Under the pieces are notes generated by a model. That model worked only from the letters and a program-made list of their open reading frames with translations. It made no database searches and was not told where the DNA came from. The translations under genes were made by a program, and so were the position numbers. From Paractinoplanes aksuensis (GTDB lineage Bacteria; Actinomycetota; Actinomycetes; Mycobacteriales; Micromonosporaceae), in assembly GCF_024137025.1 (NCBI RefSeq), contig NZ_JAMYJR010000001.1:62001-126000 (forward strand): a stretch of 64,000 bases of DNA, in the 5' to 3' direction. The stretch's first letter is position 1, and every line of letters begins with the position of its first letter. This document shows positions 54,074-62,675 of the stretch, in pieces.

Positions 54074-54173
54074 GCTTCACCCTGCGCTCGGGGCGGGGGC
54101 ACGGTCAACCCGTTTTGCGTGATTCGCACCGCCTGGGCTTGGAGGTCTTCAAGATCGTGGGCTAGTGTGCGCG

Positions 54174-54272
54174 GCGAGGGGAGTACCTCGCAAAGAGCGT
54201 CGCGGTCATCACGGGCATCTCAGCATGCCCCCGTGCGCTCGCCTGTCACACCGGCAGGTGAGGGAGACCTCG
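54174..54272 (+). ncRNA. Probable yybP-ykoY (manganese) riboswitch upstream of terC
   Basis: The leader contains GCGAGGGGAGTA at 54174-54185 and CCGGCAGGTGAGGGAGACCTCG at 54251-54272, the two conserved blocks of yybP-ykoY RNAs (GGGGAGTA and GAGACC). CGAGG (54175-54179) can pair with CCTCG (54267-54271) to close helix P1, or with CCTCG at 54186-54190, giving an alternative fold. A TAGTGT -10-like box stands at 54163-54168. A GAGGAGG ribosome site lies between the element and the ATG at 54306. This class binds Mn2+ and commonly precedes TerC/Alx-type genes. Confidence 0.78.
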
Positions 54273-54305
54273 GACGATGGCGCACATCTCCGAGGAGGCT
54301 CCCTG

Positions 54306-55352
54306 ATGTCGCATAGTGTCACCCTTGCCGCCCCGCTCGAAACTGTCGCGTCACCCCAGTTGTGGATCATCAGCATTGTCGTGCTGCTGGGGTTGCTGGC
54401 CGCTGACTTCGTGGTCACGCGCAAGCCGCACGACGTGCCCATGCGCGAGGCGGTCGGCTGGTCCGTCTTCTACCTGACCCTGCCCGCCGTGTTCGGGCTG
54501 GTGCTGTGGTGGGCGTTCGGCAGCAAGCCCGCGGTCGAGTTCTACACCGGCTTCGTGGTCGAGAAGTCCCTGTCGGTCGACAACCTCTTCGTCTTCATGC
54601 TGCTGCTCGGCGCGTTCGCCGTGCCGTCGGCCCTGGCCCAGCGGGTGCTGCTGTACGGCATCGCCGGCGCCCTGGTGCTGAGGGGTGTCTTCATCGCCCT
54701 CGGCGCGGCCGTGCTGCAGGCCGGCACCTGGGCGTTCCTGCTGTTCGGGGCGGTGCTGCTGCTGACCGCGATCAAGGTCATGCGGGACGCCCGGAAGGGC
54801 GAGGAACACACGATCGACATCGACGAGATGCGCAGCGTCAAGCTGCTGCGGCGGTTCTTCCCGGTCACGAAGGAGTACCACGGCAGCAAGATGGTCATCC
54901 GCCAGGCCGGCCGCCGCGTGCTGACGCCGCTGGCCGTCGTGGTGGTCGCCGTCTTCATGACCGACATCGTCTTCGCCGTCGACTCGGTGCCGGCCGTGTA
55001 CGGCGTGACCGAGGACCCGTACCTGGTCTTCGCGACCAACGCCTTCGCCCTGATGGGGCTGCGCGCCCTCTACTTCGTGCTGCGCAACGTGCTCGACAAG
55101 CTGCGCCACCTCGACTACGGCCTGGCCGTCATCCTGGCCTTCATCGGCGTCAAGCTGGTGCTGCACTGGGCCCACGGCGTCTGGACCTGGCTGCCCGAGG
55201 TGCCGACCCTGGCTTCGCTGGGCGTCATCGCCGTCACTCTGATCACGGTGACCATCACCAGCATGCTGGCCAACCGCCGCGACGAAGCGGCCGCCCGGCG
55301 GGCCGCCGCCGACGATCCGGTCCCGGCCGGAAGCGCCCGCAACGATCAGTGA
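54306..55352 (+). CDS. TerC/Alx-family integral membrane metal ion transporter
   Basis: 348 aa, ATG 54306. Eight or nine membrane helices. The family signature is clear: VVEKSLSVDNLFVFMLLLGAF and VFMTDIVFAVDSVPAVYGVT, each with the conserved Asp in the membrane, and TNAFALMGLRALYFVL. Members export Mn2+ or help metallate secreted enzymes. The leader carries a probable Mn2+ riboswitch, so expression should rise with manganese. Confidence 0.94.
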   Translation: MSHSVTLAAPLETVASPQLWIISIVVLLGLLAADFVVTRKPHDVPMREAVGWSVFYLTLPAVFGLVLWWAFGSKPAVEFYTGFVVEKSLSVDNLFVFMLLLGAFAVPSALAQRVLLYGIAGALVLRGVFIALGAAVLQAGTWAFLLFGAVLLLTAIKVMRDARKGEEHTIDIDEMRSVKLLRRFFPVTKEYHGSKMVIRQAGRRVLTPLAVVVVAVFMTDIVFAVDSVPAVYGVTEDPYLVFATNAFALMGLRALYFVLRNVLDKLRHLDYGLAVILAFIGVKLVLHWAHGVWTWLPEVPTLASLGVIAVTLITVTITSMLANRRDEAAARRAAADDPVPAGSARNDQ

Positions 55353-55394
55353 CCGCCGGGGGACCGGACCGGCCGCCGGTGAGTCGGAGACCCC

Positions 55395-55707
55395 ATGAGA
55401 CTTGTGCGGGGGATGCCGGCGGCGGCCGTGGTGTGCGTCCTGACGGCTTGTGGCCAGGCGGTCCAGCCGGAGGCGGGCACGGCGGGGCCGGAAGGCTGGC
55501 AGCGGACGTGTTGCCGTACGAGGCCCGGGCCGCGTGCTGGCCTACCACGTCGACCAGGACAAGTGGGAGAGGCTGGCGTCCCCGCCCACCCCTCGGGGCG
55601 GCTACCAACTCGTGGCCGCCGGCGCTCGCATGGTCGTCTTCGGCGGCGCCCGCGGGAAGGGCGGCAAGGGGCAACTGCTCAACACGACCTGGGTCTGGAC
55701 GCCCTAA
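55395..55707 (+). pseudogene. Broken Kelch-type lipoprotein gene
   Basis: From ATG 55395 there is a lipoprotein signal peptide (MRLVRGMPAAAVVCVLTACG, lipobox LTAC-G) and a short Gly/Pro-rich stretch. Then the frame is lost near 55515-55540. In another frame the sequence continues as VLAYHVDQDKWERLASPPTP, then MVVFGGARGKGGKGQLLNTT and ends TAA at 55705-55707, the last blade of a Kelch beta-propeller. Most of the propeller is deleted. Not functional as read. Confidence 0.68.
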
Positions 55708-56036
55708 CTACGCCACCACGACCGGCGGCGGCGCGGCACGGTCAGCAGATCACAAACGTCGCGTACGCCGTCGGTGACCCGGGCCCGCCGCAGGGCCGCT
55801 TCCTTGACGTCCTCGCTGGTGACCCGGCCTTCGAGGATCGCGACCCCACTCTGTACGCGGATGTCGATGTCCCCGCCCTGGACGTCCGGGTCATGCAGCA
55901 GAGCCAGGGCCAGCGCGACGGCGACCTCCCGGTCGGCCGCGGCCCAGTGCTCGGCGATCGCCTGCCGAGCCAGCTCCTCCGGCCGCACGTTCGGCGACCG
56001 GGGTGTGTCCCATTGCGAGTAGTCCCAGAAATACAC
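55704..56036 (-). CDS. BON-domain protein
   Basis: 110 aa. The BON motif is in the middle and end: ALLHDPDVQGGDIDIRVQSG, VAILEGRVTSEDVKEAALRR and GVRDVCDLLTV. BON domains bind phospholipid or act as osmotic-shock/secretion modules. The N-terminus has no signal peptide. Arg/Trp-rich C-terminal tail. Convergent with the Kelch remnant, overlapping by 4 bp. Confidence 0.82.
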   Translation of the reverse strand: MYFWDYSQWDTPRSPNVRPEELARQAIAEHWAAADREVAVALALALLHDPDVQGGDIDIRVQSGVAILEGRVTSEDVKEAALRRARVTDGVRDVCDLLTVPRRRRSWWRS

Positions 56037-56129
56037 GATGGCCTCCGCCCCGAGAGCGTCCGGATTCCAGACTCGGGGCGGGACGTCGCGGGAACCCCGC
56101 GAACGGATGACAGTCGTGTGACGACCGGG

Positions 56130-56678
56130 TCAGAGATCGGTCAGCGGGACCGGGGTGGCCGTGCACAGGGCGTCGGCCCGGTCGACGACCAGGTCTTCCG
56201 CGGTCGGGCAGCGGCGGTGCAGGGCGGCCAGCGCGTGCTCGTAGGCGGGCCGGCTGAACGGCATCTCACGCATGCGGGTGACCGAGGCGCGCACGGTGGC
56301 GGCGAAGTCCGGCGGCCACTCGACGCGGTGCAGGGCCTTGACGATGTTCGTGTCCCGGTCGACCAGCACGATCTGCACGGTGCCGTCCACGTCGACGCCG
56401 GGCAGGCCGTCCTCGGGGGCGAACAGGTGCGGGTTGTACGGGGCCTGCGACCACGACAGGACGGGGCCCAGCCGATACGCAAGGATGCCCGCGTGTTCGC
56501 TGTCGATCCAGGCGAACCGGGTCGGCGCGGCCGCCACGGCCTGGACCTCCAGCTCGTGCGGGCAGCTCAGGAACATCATGAGCTGCACCGGCTCGCCGGC
56601 GAACATGGTCAGGGCAGCTCCCTCGGGCCAGCTCACGTCCGGATCGAGCCGACTGCCCACCTCTACGACTAGGTGCAC
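56130..56678 (-). CDS. Hypothetical protein
   Basis: 182 aa, GTG start. No signal peptide, no membrane helix, alpha/beta composition with segments VDGTVQIVLVDRDTNIVKAL and PTRFAWIDSEHAGILAYR. The C-terminal part is helical with two Cys residues. No family recognised. Confidence 0.65.
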   Translation of the reverse strand: MHLVVEVGSRLDPDVSWPEGAALTMFAGEPVQLMMFLSCPHELEVQAVAAAPTRFAWIDSEHAGILAYRLGPVLSWSQAPYNPHLFAPEDGLPGVDVDGTVQIVLVDRDTNIVKALHRVEWPPDFAATVRASVTRMREMPFSRPAYEHALAALHRRCPTAEDLVVDRADALCTATPVPLTDL

Positions 56679-56729
56679 TCACGCAGCGTAGCGGACCGGG
56701 CACCCGCCCGGCCCGCCAACGCGTCAGAG

Positions 56730-57596
56730 TCAGCAGCCGTTGATCTCGAACTCCGAGATGGCGGCGTTGCGGGCCGGGCCGGGGCAGAGGAACTGGTCGT
56801 AGCGGGTGTCGTCGTCGACGAAGCGCTTCAGCCAGGCGATGCTGGTGGACGCGATCGTCGTGTTGGGCACGTTCGGGGCGAAGTGGCTGGCGCCGGCCAG
56901 TTCGAGGTAGGCGCTGTCGAGGGTGTCGGGCAGGCTGGCGAAGAACGGCTCGGAGTGCTGCCGGACCGGGGCGATGGCGTCCCGCTCGGCCCCGATGATC
57001 AGCGTCGGGACCTGCGAGCGGCCGAAGTTGCGGTTGAGGTCCCACGGGGTCAGCGGGATGGCCGCCTGCAGGGTGTTCCGGCTGGTCGCGGCCTCGAGCG
57101 AGCCGCCCCCACCCATCGAGTGGCCCATCACGGCCAGCCGCGACGCGTCGACCCGGGTGCGGACGCTGCTGCGCTCGGTCAGGAAGTCGAGCGCGGCCAG
57201 CAGTTGCCGGCCCCGGCTGGCCGGCTGGTCCGAGGTGGTGAGCGTGTCGATGTTGAACACCACGAAGCCCTGCGAGGCCAGCCGGGGCACGATCCAGGCC
57301 ATGCTGGAGCGCCGGGCGGTGAAACCGGGGGCGATGGCCACCGCGCCGAACGTGCCGGCGCTGGTGTCGGTCGGGAAGACGATGTCGCCGCCGCCGAAGC
57401 CGCTGACGGCGCTGCGGGCCACGGTGACCTGCGAGGTCGCGAACGGGCCGCGGGCGGCTTCGATGCCGGCCCGGCTGGGCGCCGGTCCCCGTTCGAAGGT
57501 GGCGGCCCGGGCGTCCGGGATCAGGGTGAGGCCGCCGACGGTCAGGGCGGCCGCGGCCAGGGTGGCGACGACGTTTCGCGTACGGAACAGGGGCAC
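56730..57596 (-). CDS. Secreted cutinase/polyester hydrolase of the PET-hydrolase (type I/II) family
   Basis: 288 aa, GTG start after GGAGG. Signal peptide about 1-31. The mature enzyme keeps the whole pattern of Thermobifida cutinases and related PET hydrolases: FERGPAPSRAGIEAARGPFA, APGFTARRSSMAW, the nucleophile VMGHSMGGGGSL (Ser160), AIPLTPWDLN (Trp185), IIGAERDAIAPV (Asp206), GASHFAPN (His238), WLKRFVDDDTRY and a C-terminal disulfide candidate Cys271-Cys288. Position 92 is Phe where most have Tyr in the oxyanion region. Natural substrates are presumably cutin or lipid-like esters. It is monocistronic by spacing. Confidence 0.92.
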   Translation of the reverse strand: MPLFRTRNVVATLAAAALTVGGLTLIPDARAATFERGPAPSRAGIEAARGPFATSQVTVARSAVSGFGGGDIVFPTDTSAGTFGAVAIAPGFTARRSSMAWIVPRLASQGFVVFNIDTLTTSDQPASRGRQLLAALDFLTERSSVRTRVDASRLAVMGHSMGGGGSLEAATSRNTLQAAIPLTPWDLNRNFGRSQVPTLIIGAERDAIAPVRQHSEPFFASLPDTLDSAYLELAGASHFAPNVPNTTIASTSIAWLKRFVDDDTRYDQFLCPGPARNAAISEFEINGC

Positions 57597-57729
57597 GATG
57601 CCTCCAGGAGCGAGGCGCGGAGGTCCGCCGCCGGAACGAACGATCCGGGTCCGCGCTGTCCCGGCCGTCCGTCCCGAGGGCTTCCCTCCGCACTACGCAC
57701 ACCCCGCCCGCCGCGGATGAATCTGCTGG

Positions 57730-58767
57730 TCAGCCTGAGACGGCCGTCGCAAGCAGGGCGTCGCCGACCCGGGCCGTCTCCCGCTTGTACGGCGTGTCCG
57801 ACAGCACGAAGTGGGTCAGACCCAATTTCCCGTACGCATCCAGGGCCGCCTTGACGTCGTCGGCCGTGCCGACCAGCCAGGTCGTCCCGGCGCCGCCCCC
57901 GCCGTACCGGCCGGGCGCCGTGTAGAGGCAGGTGTCCAGCACGTCCCCGCGCTCGGCCAGGTCGAGCAACCGCTGCTGACCGACCGCGGGCCCCCGCAGC
58001 TGCTCGTTGGGCGACAACGACCGCCGCGCCATCTCGGCCACCCGCGCCTCCGCGTCCCGCCACGCCTCTTCGCGAGTGTCCCGGATCAGGGTGGTGACAC
58101 GCAGCCCGTACTCGAGCGGAGCAAGATCACGGTCGCGAGACAGAGCGCGGAGGCGGTCGACACGGGAGGCGATCCCGTCCAGCGGCTCGCCCCAGAACAA
58201 CTGCACATCGGCCTCGGCGGCCGATACCCGTTCCGCCGCCTCGGAAGCGCCCCCGAAATAGAGTCGCGGGGGAGTGGAAGGCCGTAGCGGCAGGGTCGAG
58301 CCGGTCACCCCGAAGTGCGTGCCCTCGAAGGTGACGTCCTCCTCGGTCCACAAGCGGCGCACGATCCGCATGAACTCCTGCGTGCGGGCGTAACGCTGGG
58401 TCTGATCGCCCTCGACATCCCCGTACGCCGAAAGGTTGTCCTTCCCGCTGACGATGTTGATCAGCAGACGGCCGCCGCTGAGGTGGTCGAGCGTGGCTGC
58501 GGCCGAGGCGAAGTGGGCCGGTTGCCAGTACCCGGGCCGGATCGCGGCCAGCGGCTTGAACGTCGTCGTGCGGGCCGCGATCGCCGTGGCCACGGTGAAG
58601 GTGTCGGGCCGTCCCCACCCGGTGCCGATCAGCGCGCCCGCCCAGCCGTGTTCCTCGGCCGTGCGGGCCAGATCGACGCTGTGCTCGAGCGTGCCGTAGC
58701 CCGCGACCGTGTCGTCGCCGCGGTGCCCGGGCTCGACCGTGTTCGGGATGTACCACAGGTAGGTCAT
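57730..58767 (-). CDS. ssuD: LLM-class FMNH2-dependent monooxygenase (alkanesulfonate monooxygenase, SsuD-like)
   Basis: 345 aa. The luciferase-like monooxygenase pattern is clear: WYIPNTVEPGHRG, GTGWGRPDTFTVAT, FKPLAAIRPGYWQPAHFASA, HLSGGRLLINIVSGKDN and FEGTHFGVTGSTLPLRPSTP. SsuD releases sulfite from alkanesulfonates using FMNH2 and O2. Last gene of the operon; its ATG overlaps the stop of the preceding monooxygenase (ATGA). Confidence 0.9.
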   Translation of the reverse strand: MTYLWYIPNTVEPGHRGDDTVAGYGTLEHSVDLARTAEEHGWAGALIGTGWGRPDTFTVATAIAARTTTFKPLAAIRPGYWQPAHFASAAATLDHLSGGRLLINIVSGKDNLSAYGDVEGDQTQRYARTQEFMRIVRRLWTEEDVTFEGTHFGVTGSTLPLRPSTPPRLYFGGASEAAERVSAAEADVQLFWGEPLDGIASRVDRLRALSRDRDLAPLEYGLRVTTLIRDTREEAWRDAEARVAEMARRSLSPNEQLRGPAVGQQRLLDLAERGDVLDTCLYTAPGRYGGGGAGTTWLVGTADDVKAALDAYGKLGLTHFVLSDTPYKRETARVGDALLATAVSG

Positions 58768-60098
58768 GCCAGTGCTCCTTCGCGTACGAAGCGGTGGGCC
58801 GGACGCGGCAGGCCGTAGTGCTCACGCAGCGTCGTCCCCCTGTACTCCGTACGGAAAAGCCCTCGCTCTTGAAGAATGGGAACGACCTCGCCCGCGAACT
58901 TCTCGATGCCCGAGGGCAGCACGGCCGGCATGATGTTGAAACCGTCGGCCGCGCCGTTCTCGAAGTAGTGCTGGATCGTGTCGGCCACCTGCACCGGCGT
59001 GCCCGCGAAGGTGCGGTGCCCGCGCCCGCCGCCGAGCTTGCCGATCAGCTGTCGCACGGTCAGGTGGTCGCGCCGGGCCCAGTCGACGATGAGCGTGCGC
59101 CGGCTCTTGGCCCCCTCGATCTCGTCCTCGCTCGGCAGGTCGTCGGGCAGCGGCTCGTCCAGGCGCAGCCGCTCGGGATCGACCCGCAGCGTGTGGGCGA
59201 GCGTGGCCACCGCGTACTGGGGCGCGATCAGCCGGTCGAGTTCGGCGTCGAGCTCCCGGGCCTCGGCCGCGGTGGCGCCGATGACCGGCACGATGCCCGG
59301 CAGCACGACGACGTGGTCCGGATCGCGCCCGGCCTCCGCCGCCCGCCGCTTGATGTCGGCGTAGAACTCCTGGCTCTCGGCCAGCGTCGGCTGGGCCGTG
59401 AACACCGCCTCGGCCCACTTCGCCGCGAACCCGCGCCCGTCGGCCGAGGAACCGGCCTGGACCAGCAGGGGATAGGCCTGCGGGGAGCGCGGCACGTTGA
59501 GCGCCCCGTCGACCCGGAAGAACTCGCCGCTGTGGTTGATGGCCCGCACCAGCTCGCTGCGGGCGTGCACCCCGGACGTGCGGTCGGCCACGATCGCGTC
59601 GTCGGCCCAGCTGTCCCACAGCTTCGTGGACACCTGCAGGAACTCGTCGGCCCGTTCATACCGCGTACGGTGCAGAGGTTGGTCCTGCAGGCCGAAGTTC
59701 CGGGCCGCCGCGTCCCCGGCCGTGGTCACGATGTTCCACCCGGCCCGCCCGCCCGACAGGTGGTCGAGCGAGGCGAAGCGCCGGGCCAGGTTGAACGGCT
59801 CGTTGTACGAGGTGGACGCCGTCGCGATCAGCCCGATCCGGCTGGTGCTCACGGCCAGCGCGGCCAGCAGCAACGTCGGTTCCAGCTTCCCGGCCGGCCG
59901 CCGGCCGGGATCGCTCCACAGCACCGGGCTGTCGGCCAGGAACACCGAGTCGAACTTGGCGTCCTCGGCCACCCGGGCCAGGTGCTGGTGGGCCGCCAGC
60001 GACAGGTTCGCGTGCGGGTCCGACCCGGGCAGCCGCCACGACGCCTCGTGATGCCCGGTGTCGTGCAGGAACAGGTTGAAGTGCAGCTGACGACTCAT
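58764..60098 (-). CDS. NtaA/SnaA/DszA-family flavin-dependent monooxygenase
   Basis: 444 aa from ATG 60098 (GGGAG site). NtaA/DszA marks: HFNLFLHDTGHHEASWRLPG, FLADSPVLW, TASTSYNEPFNLARRFASLD, SGGRAGWNIVTT and VQAGSSADGRGFAAKWAEAV. The family uses FMNH2 on sulfur or nitrogen compounds (dibenzothiophene sulfone, nitrilotriacetate, sulfonates). Placed between the ABC ATPase and SsuD with ATGA overlaps on both sides, so it takes part in scavenging sulfur from organic compounds. Confidence 0.9.
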   Translation of the reverse strand: MSRQLHFNLFLHDTGHHEASWRLPGSDPHANLSLAAHQHLARVAEDAKFDSVFLADSPVLWSDPGRRPAGKLEPTLLLAALAVSTSRIGLIATASTSYNEPFNLARRFASLDHLSGGRAGWNIVTTAGDAAARNFGLQDQPLHRTRYERADEFLQVSTKLWDSWADDAIVADRTSGVHARSELVRAINHSGEFFRVDGALNVPRSPQAYPLLVQAGSSADGRGFAAKWAEAVFTAQPTLAESQEFYADIKRRAAEAGRDPDHVVVLPGIVPVIGATAAEARELDAELDRLIAPQYAVATLAHTLRVDPERLRLDEPLPDDLPSEDEIEGAKSRRTLIVDWARRDHLTVRQLIGKLGGGRGHRTFAGTPVQVADTIQHYFENGAADGFNIMPAVLPSGIEKFAGEVVPILQERGLFRTEYRGTTLREHYGLPRPAHRFVREGALA

Positions 60099-60814
60099 CG
60101 GACTCCCAATTCCTCTCGCACTCCCAGTTTTTTGAGCAGGAACGACCGCAACTCGGCCCGCGGCCGGTCGGTGCGGACGTCGGCGTGCACCACCCCGGCA
60201 TCGAGGACGATCACCCGGTCGGCCAGCACGATGGCCTCGTCGACGTCGTGGGTCACCAGCAGTACCGCCGGCTTGTGGGCCTCGCACAGCTTGCGCAGCA
60301 ACGCATGCATGCGGATGCGGGTCAGCGCGTCCAGCGCGCCGAACGGCTCGTCGGCCAGGAGCAACTGCGGTTCCCGTACGAGCGATCGGGCGAGCGACGC
60401 CCGCTGCTGCTCCCCGCCCGACAGTTCGAACGGCCAGGCCCGCTCGCGCCCCTCGAGACCGACCTCGGCCAGCGCCTGCCGGCCCCGCTCGGCCGCGTCC
60501 GGCCCGCGCAGCCCGAGCACGACGTTGTCGAGGATACGCCGCCACGGCAGCAGCCGCGAATCCTGGAACACCACCGACACGTTGGCCGGCACCTCGATCT
60601 CGCCGTGACCGGCCACGTCCCGGTCGAGCCCGGCCAGCGCCCGCAGCAGCGTGCTCTTGCCGGTGCCGGAGCGCCCGATCAGCGCCACGAACTCGCCGCC
60701 CGCGATGTCCAGGTCGAGCCCGTTGAGCACCCCGCCGTCGGCGCTGAAACTGCGGTGCAGGTCGCGCACCCGCACGGCGGGCGCGGCGATCAGTCCTCGA
60801 GTGTCCGGCGCCAT
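60095..60814 (-). CDS. ssuB: Sulfonate-type ABC transporter ATP-binding protein
   Basis: 239 aa. Walker A is IGRSGTGKSTLLR, Q-loop VFQDSRLLPWRR, signature FELSGGEQQRAS, Walker B LLLADEPFGALD and switch His LLVTHDVDEA. The LPW after the Q-loop is characteristic of the SsuB/TauB/NrtD group. Overlaps the permease gene by 25 bp and the monooxygenase gene by 4 bp. Confidence 0.92.
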   Translation of the reverse strand: MAPDTRGLIAAPAVRVRDLHRSFSADGGVLNGLDLDIAGGEFVALIGRSGTGKSTLLRALAGLDRDVAGHGEIEVPANVSVVFQDSRLLPWRRILDNVVLGLRGPDAAERGRQALAEVGLEGRERAWPFELSGGEQQRASLARSLVREPQLLLADEPFGALDALTRIRMHALLRKLCEAHKPAVLLVTHDVDEAIVLADRVIVLDAGVVHADVRTDRPRAELRSFLLKKLGVREELGVR

Positions 60815-61623
60815 GCCAGCACCCTCCTTCCGACCAGGCGTACGGCGCTGTCCGCGCAGTAGCCGAAGACTCCGTAGATGACCAGGCCGACCACGATGAC
60901 GTCGGTCTGCCCGTACTGCTCGGCCAGCGTGATCATGTGGCCGATGCCCGCGGTCGCGTTGTACTGCTCGACCACCACCAGCCCGAGCAGCGACGACGTG
61001 ACCGCGAACCGCATCCCGAGCAGGAAACCGGGCAGCGCGCCCGGGAGCACGATGTGCCGGACGAACTCGGCCCGCCCGATGTCGATGGTCTCGGCCAGTT
61101 CGGCGTACTTGCCGTCGATGCTGCGCAGGCCGTTGTGGGTGTGGACGTAGATCGGCACCAGGCTGATCAGCGCGATGGTCACGATCTTCATCTCCTGGCC
61201 GATGCCGAACCAGGCGATGAACAGCGGGATCAGGGCCAGCGTGGGCACCGAGCGCTTGATCTGGATCGGCCCGTCGATCAGCGACTCACCGATCCGGGAC
61301 AGCCCGGAGACGACGGCCAGCACCCCGCCCACCGCGATCCCGAAGCCGAGCCCGAGGGCGGCCCGGTTGAGCGACGAGAGGATGTTGCCGAGCAGGTCGT
61401 GGTCGGTCCACTGCTCACCGAAGGCGACCACGACGTCCCACGGCGCGGTGAGGATGGCCGGGCTGATCAGACCAGTGGCCGAGCCCGCCGACCAGACGGC
61501 CAGCAACAGCAACGGGCCGATCCAGAAGGCGTACGGAATCCGGCGCCCCGGCCCGAGGCGGCGCCGCACGACCCGGATGTCGGGGGTGGTCGCGGTGCGG
61601 GGACGGCTGTCGGTGATCGTCAT
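60790..61623 (-). CDS. ssuC: Sulfonate-type ABC transporter permease
   Basis: 277 aa from ATG 61623. Six helices, the first at about 32-50. The cytoplasmic coupling (EAA-like) loop is AELAETIDIGRAEFVRHIVL followed by PGALPGFLLGMRF, typical of the SsuC/TauC group. Start overlaps the stop of the binding-protein gene (ATGA). Confidence 0.92.
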   Translation of the reverse strand: MTITDSRPRTATTPDIRVVRRRLGPGRRIPYAFWIGPLLLLAVWSAGSATGLISPAILTAPWDVVVAFGEQWTDHDLLGNILSSLNRAALGLGFGIAVGGVLAVVSGLSRIGESLIDGPIQIKRSVPTLALIPLFIAWFGIGQEMKIVTIALISLVPIYVHTHNGLRSIDGKYAELAETIDIGRAEFVRHIVLPGALPGFLLGMRFAVTSSLLGLVVVEQYNATAGIGHMITLAEQYGQTDVIVVGLVIYGVFGYCADSAVRLVGRRVLAWRRTLED

Positions 61624-62675
61624 GCCGCGTCCCCGCTGACCACGTCGGACCCGGCGGCCGCGGCCTCGACCGGTTCGAACCGCCGGTCGACCAGCGTGGA
61701 GACGTCGAGCTTGTCGCGGTCCTGCTGCTCGGCCAGCAGGTCGGCCGTGGCCTGGAGCCGGGTCAGCGCGTTGTCCCAGGTGGCCGGGATGGCCTTCTTG
61801 CCGTCGACGGCCACCACGTCCTGGGCGTCGGCCGCGCTGAGGCCCTGCACCTTCTGCAGATAGGCCTGGGCGTACCCGTCGGGGTTGGCGTTCTGCCATA
61901 GCAAAGCCTTGGCCCGTACGCCGACATAGACCTTCAACGCGGCCGCCTTCTCCGCGTCCTGCACCGACTTGGTCAGGCAGTACAGGGTCGAAGCGTCGTC
62001 GCGGATGCCGGTCAGGATCGCGCTGCCACCCGGATACTTCCCCTTGTAGATCTTCACGTTGGCCGCCCCGATCGGCGCCACGTCGACCGCCTGGCTGCCC
62101 AGAGCGGTCACGTACGAGTCGCCCGTGCTGGTCAGCTCGACCAGCGTCACGTCGTCGCGGGTGAGCCCGGCCTTCTGCAGCACCCGCAGCACCAGCGCGC
62201 CCTGGGCCTGGCCCGCGCTGTAGGCGATCTTCTTGCCGCGCAGGTCGGCCAGCTCGCGCACGCCGGCCCCGGGGGCGACGCCGAGCTGGTAGATCGGATT
62301 GTTGATCGGGTCGACGATGACCGACTGAAAGACGATCTTGGTCGAGGTGCCGGTCCAGGCCGCGAACAGCGAGGGGATGTCGGCGACGGCGCTGCAGTCC
62401 AGCTTGTCGCCCCGGAAGGCCTGAATGCTCTGCGGGCCACCACTGATGTTGGCCCACTCGACGCTGATGCCGGCGTCGGTGAGCTCCTTGTCCAGGCCGG
62501 ACGCGCCCAGGATGGCCTGGATGGCGGGGTCGCCGATGCGGATCTCGGCGCCGTCGGCCACCTGGTCGGGCAGCGCCGCGGTCAGCTCGAGGGTGGTCCC
62601 GGCGTCGTCGCCACAGGCGGTCAGGGCCAGCAGCGCGGTCACGGCCGCGGCGGCGGCACGGGGGAGGGTTCTCAT
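61620..62675 (-). CDS. ssuA: Sulfonate-type ABC transporter substrate-binding lipoprotein
   Basis: 351 aa from ATG 62675 with a GGAAGGAA ribosome site. Lipoprotein signal peptide with lipobox LTAC-G (Cys at about residue 21). The mature part is a type II periplasmic-binding fold with YQLGVAPGAGVRELADLRGK, KIAYSAGQAQGALVLRVLQK and VDVAPIGAANVKIY, as in SsuA/TauA/NrtA proteins. First gene of the operon ssuA-ssuC-ssuB-monooxygenase-ssuD (62675 to 57730). Confidence 0.9.
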   Translation of the reverse strand: MRTLPRAAAAAVTALLALTACGDDAGTTLELTAALPDQVADGAEIRIGDPAIQAILGASGLDKELTDAGISVEWANISGGPQSIQAFRGDKLDCSAVADIPSLFAAWTGTSTKIVFQSVIVDPINNPIYQLGVAPGAGVRELADLRGKKIAYSAGQAQGALVLRVLQKAGLTRDDVTLVELTSTGDSYVTALGSQAVDVAPIGAANVKIYKGKYPGGSAILTGIRDDASTLYCLTKSVQDAEKAAALKVYVGVRAKALLWQNANPDGYAQAYLQKVQGLSAADAQDVVAVDGKKAIPATWDNALTRLQATADLLAEQQDRDKLDVSTLVDRRFEPVEAAAAGSDVVSGDAA

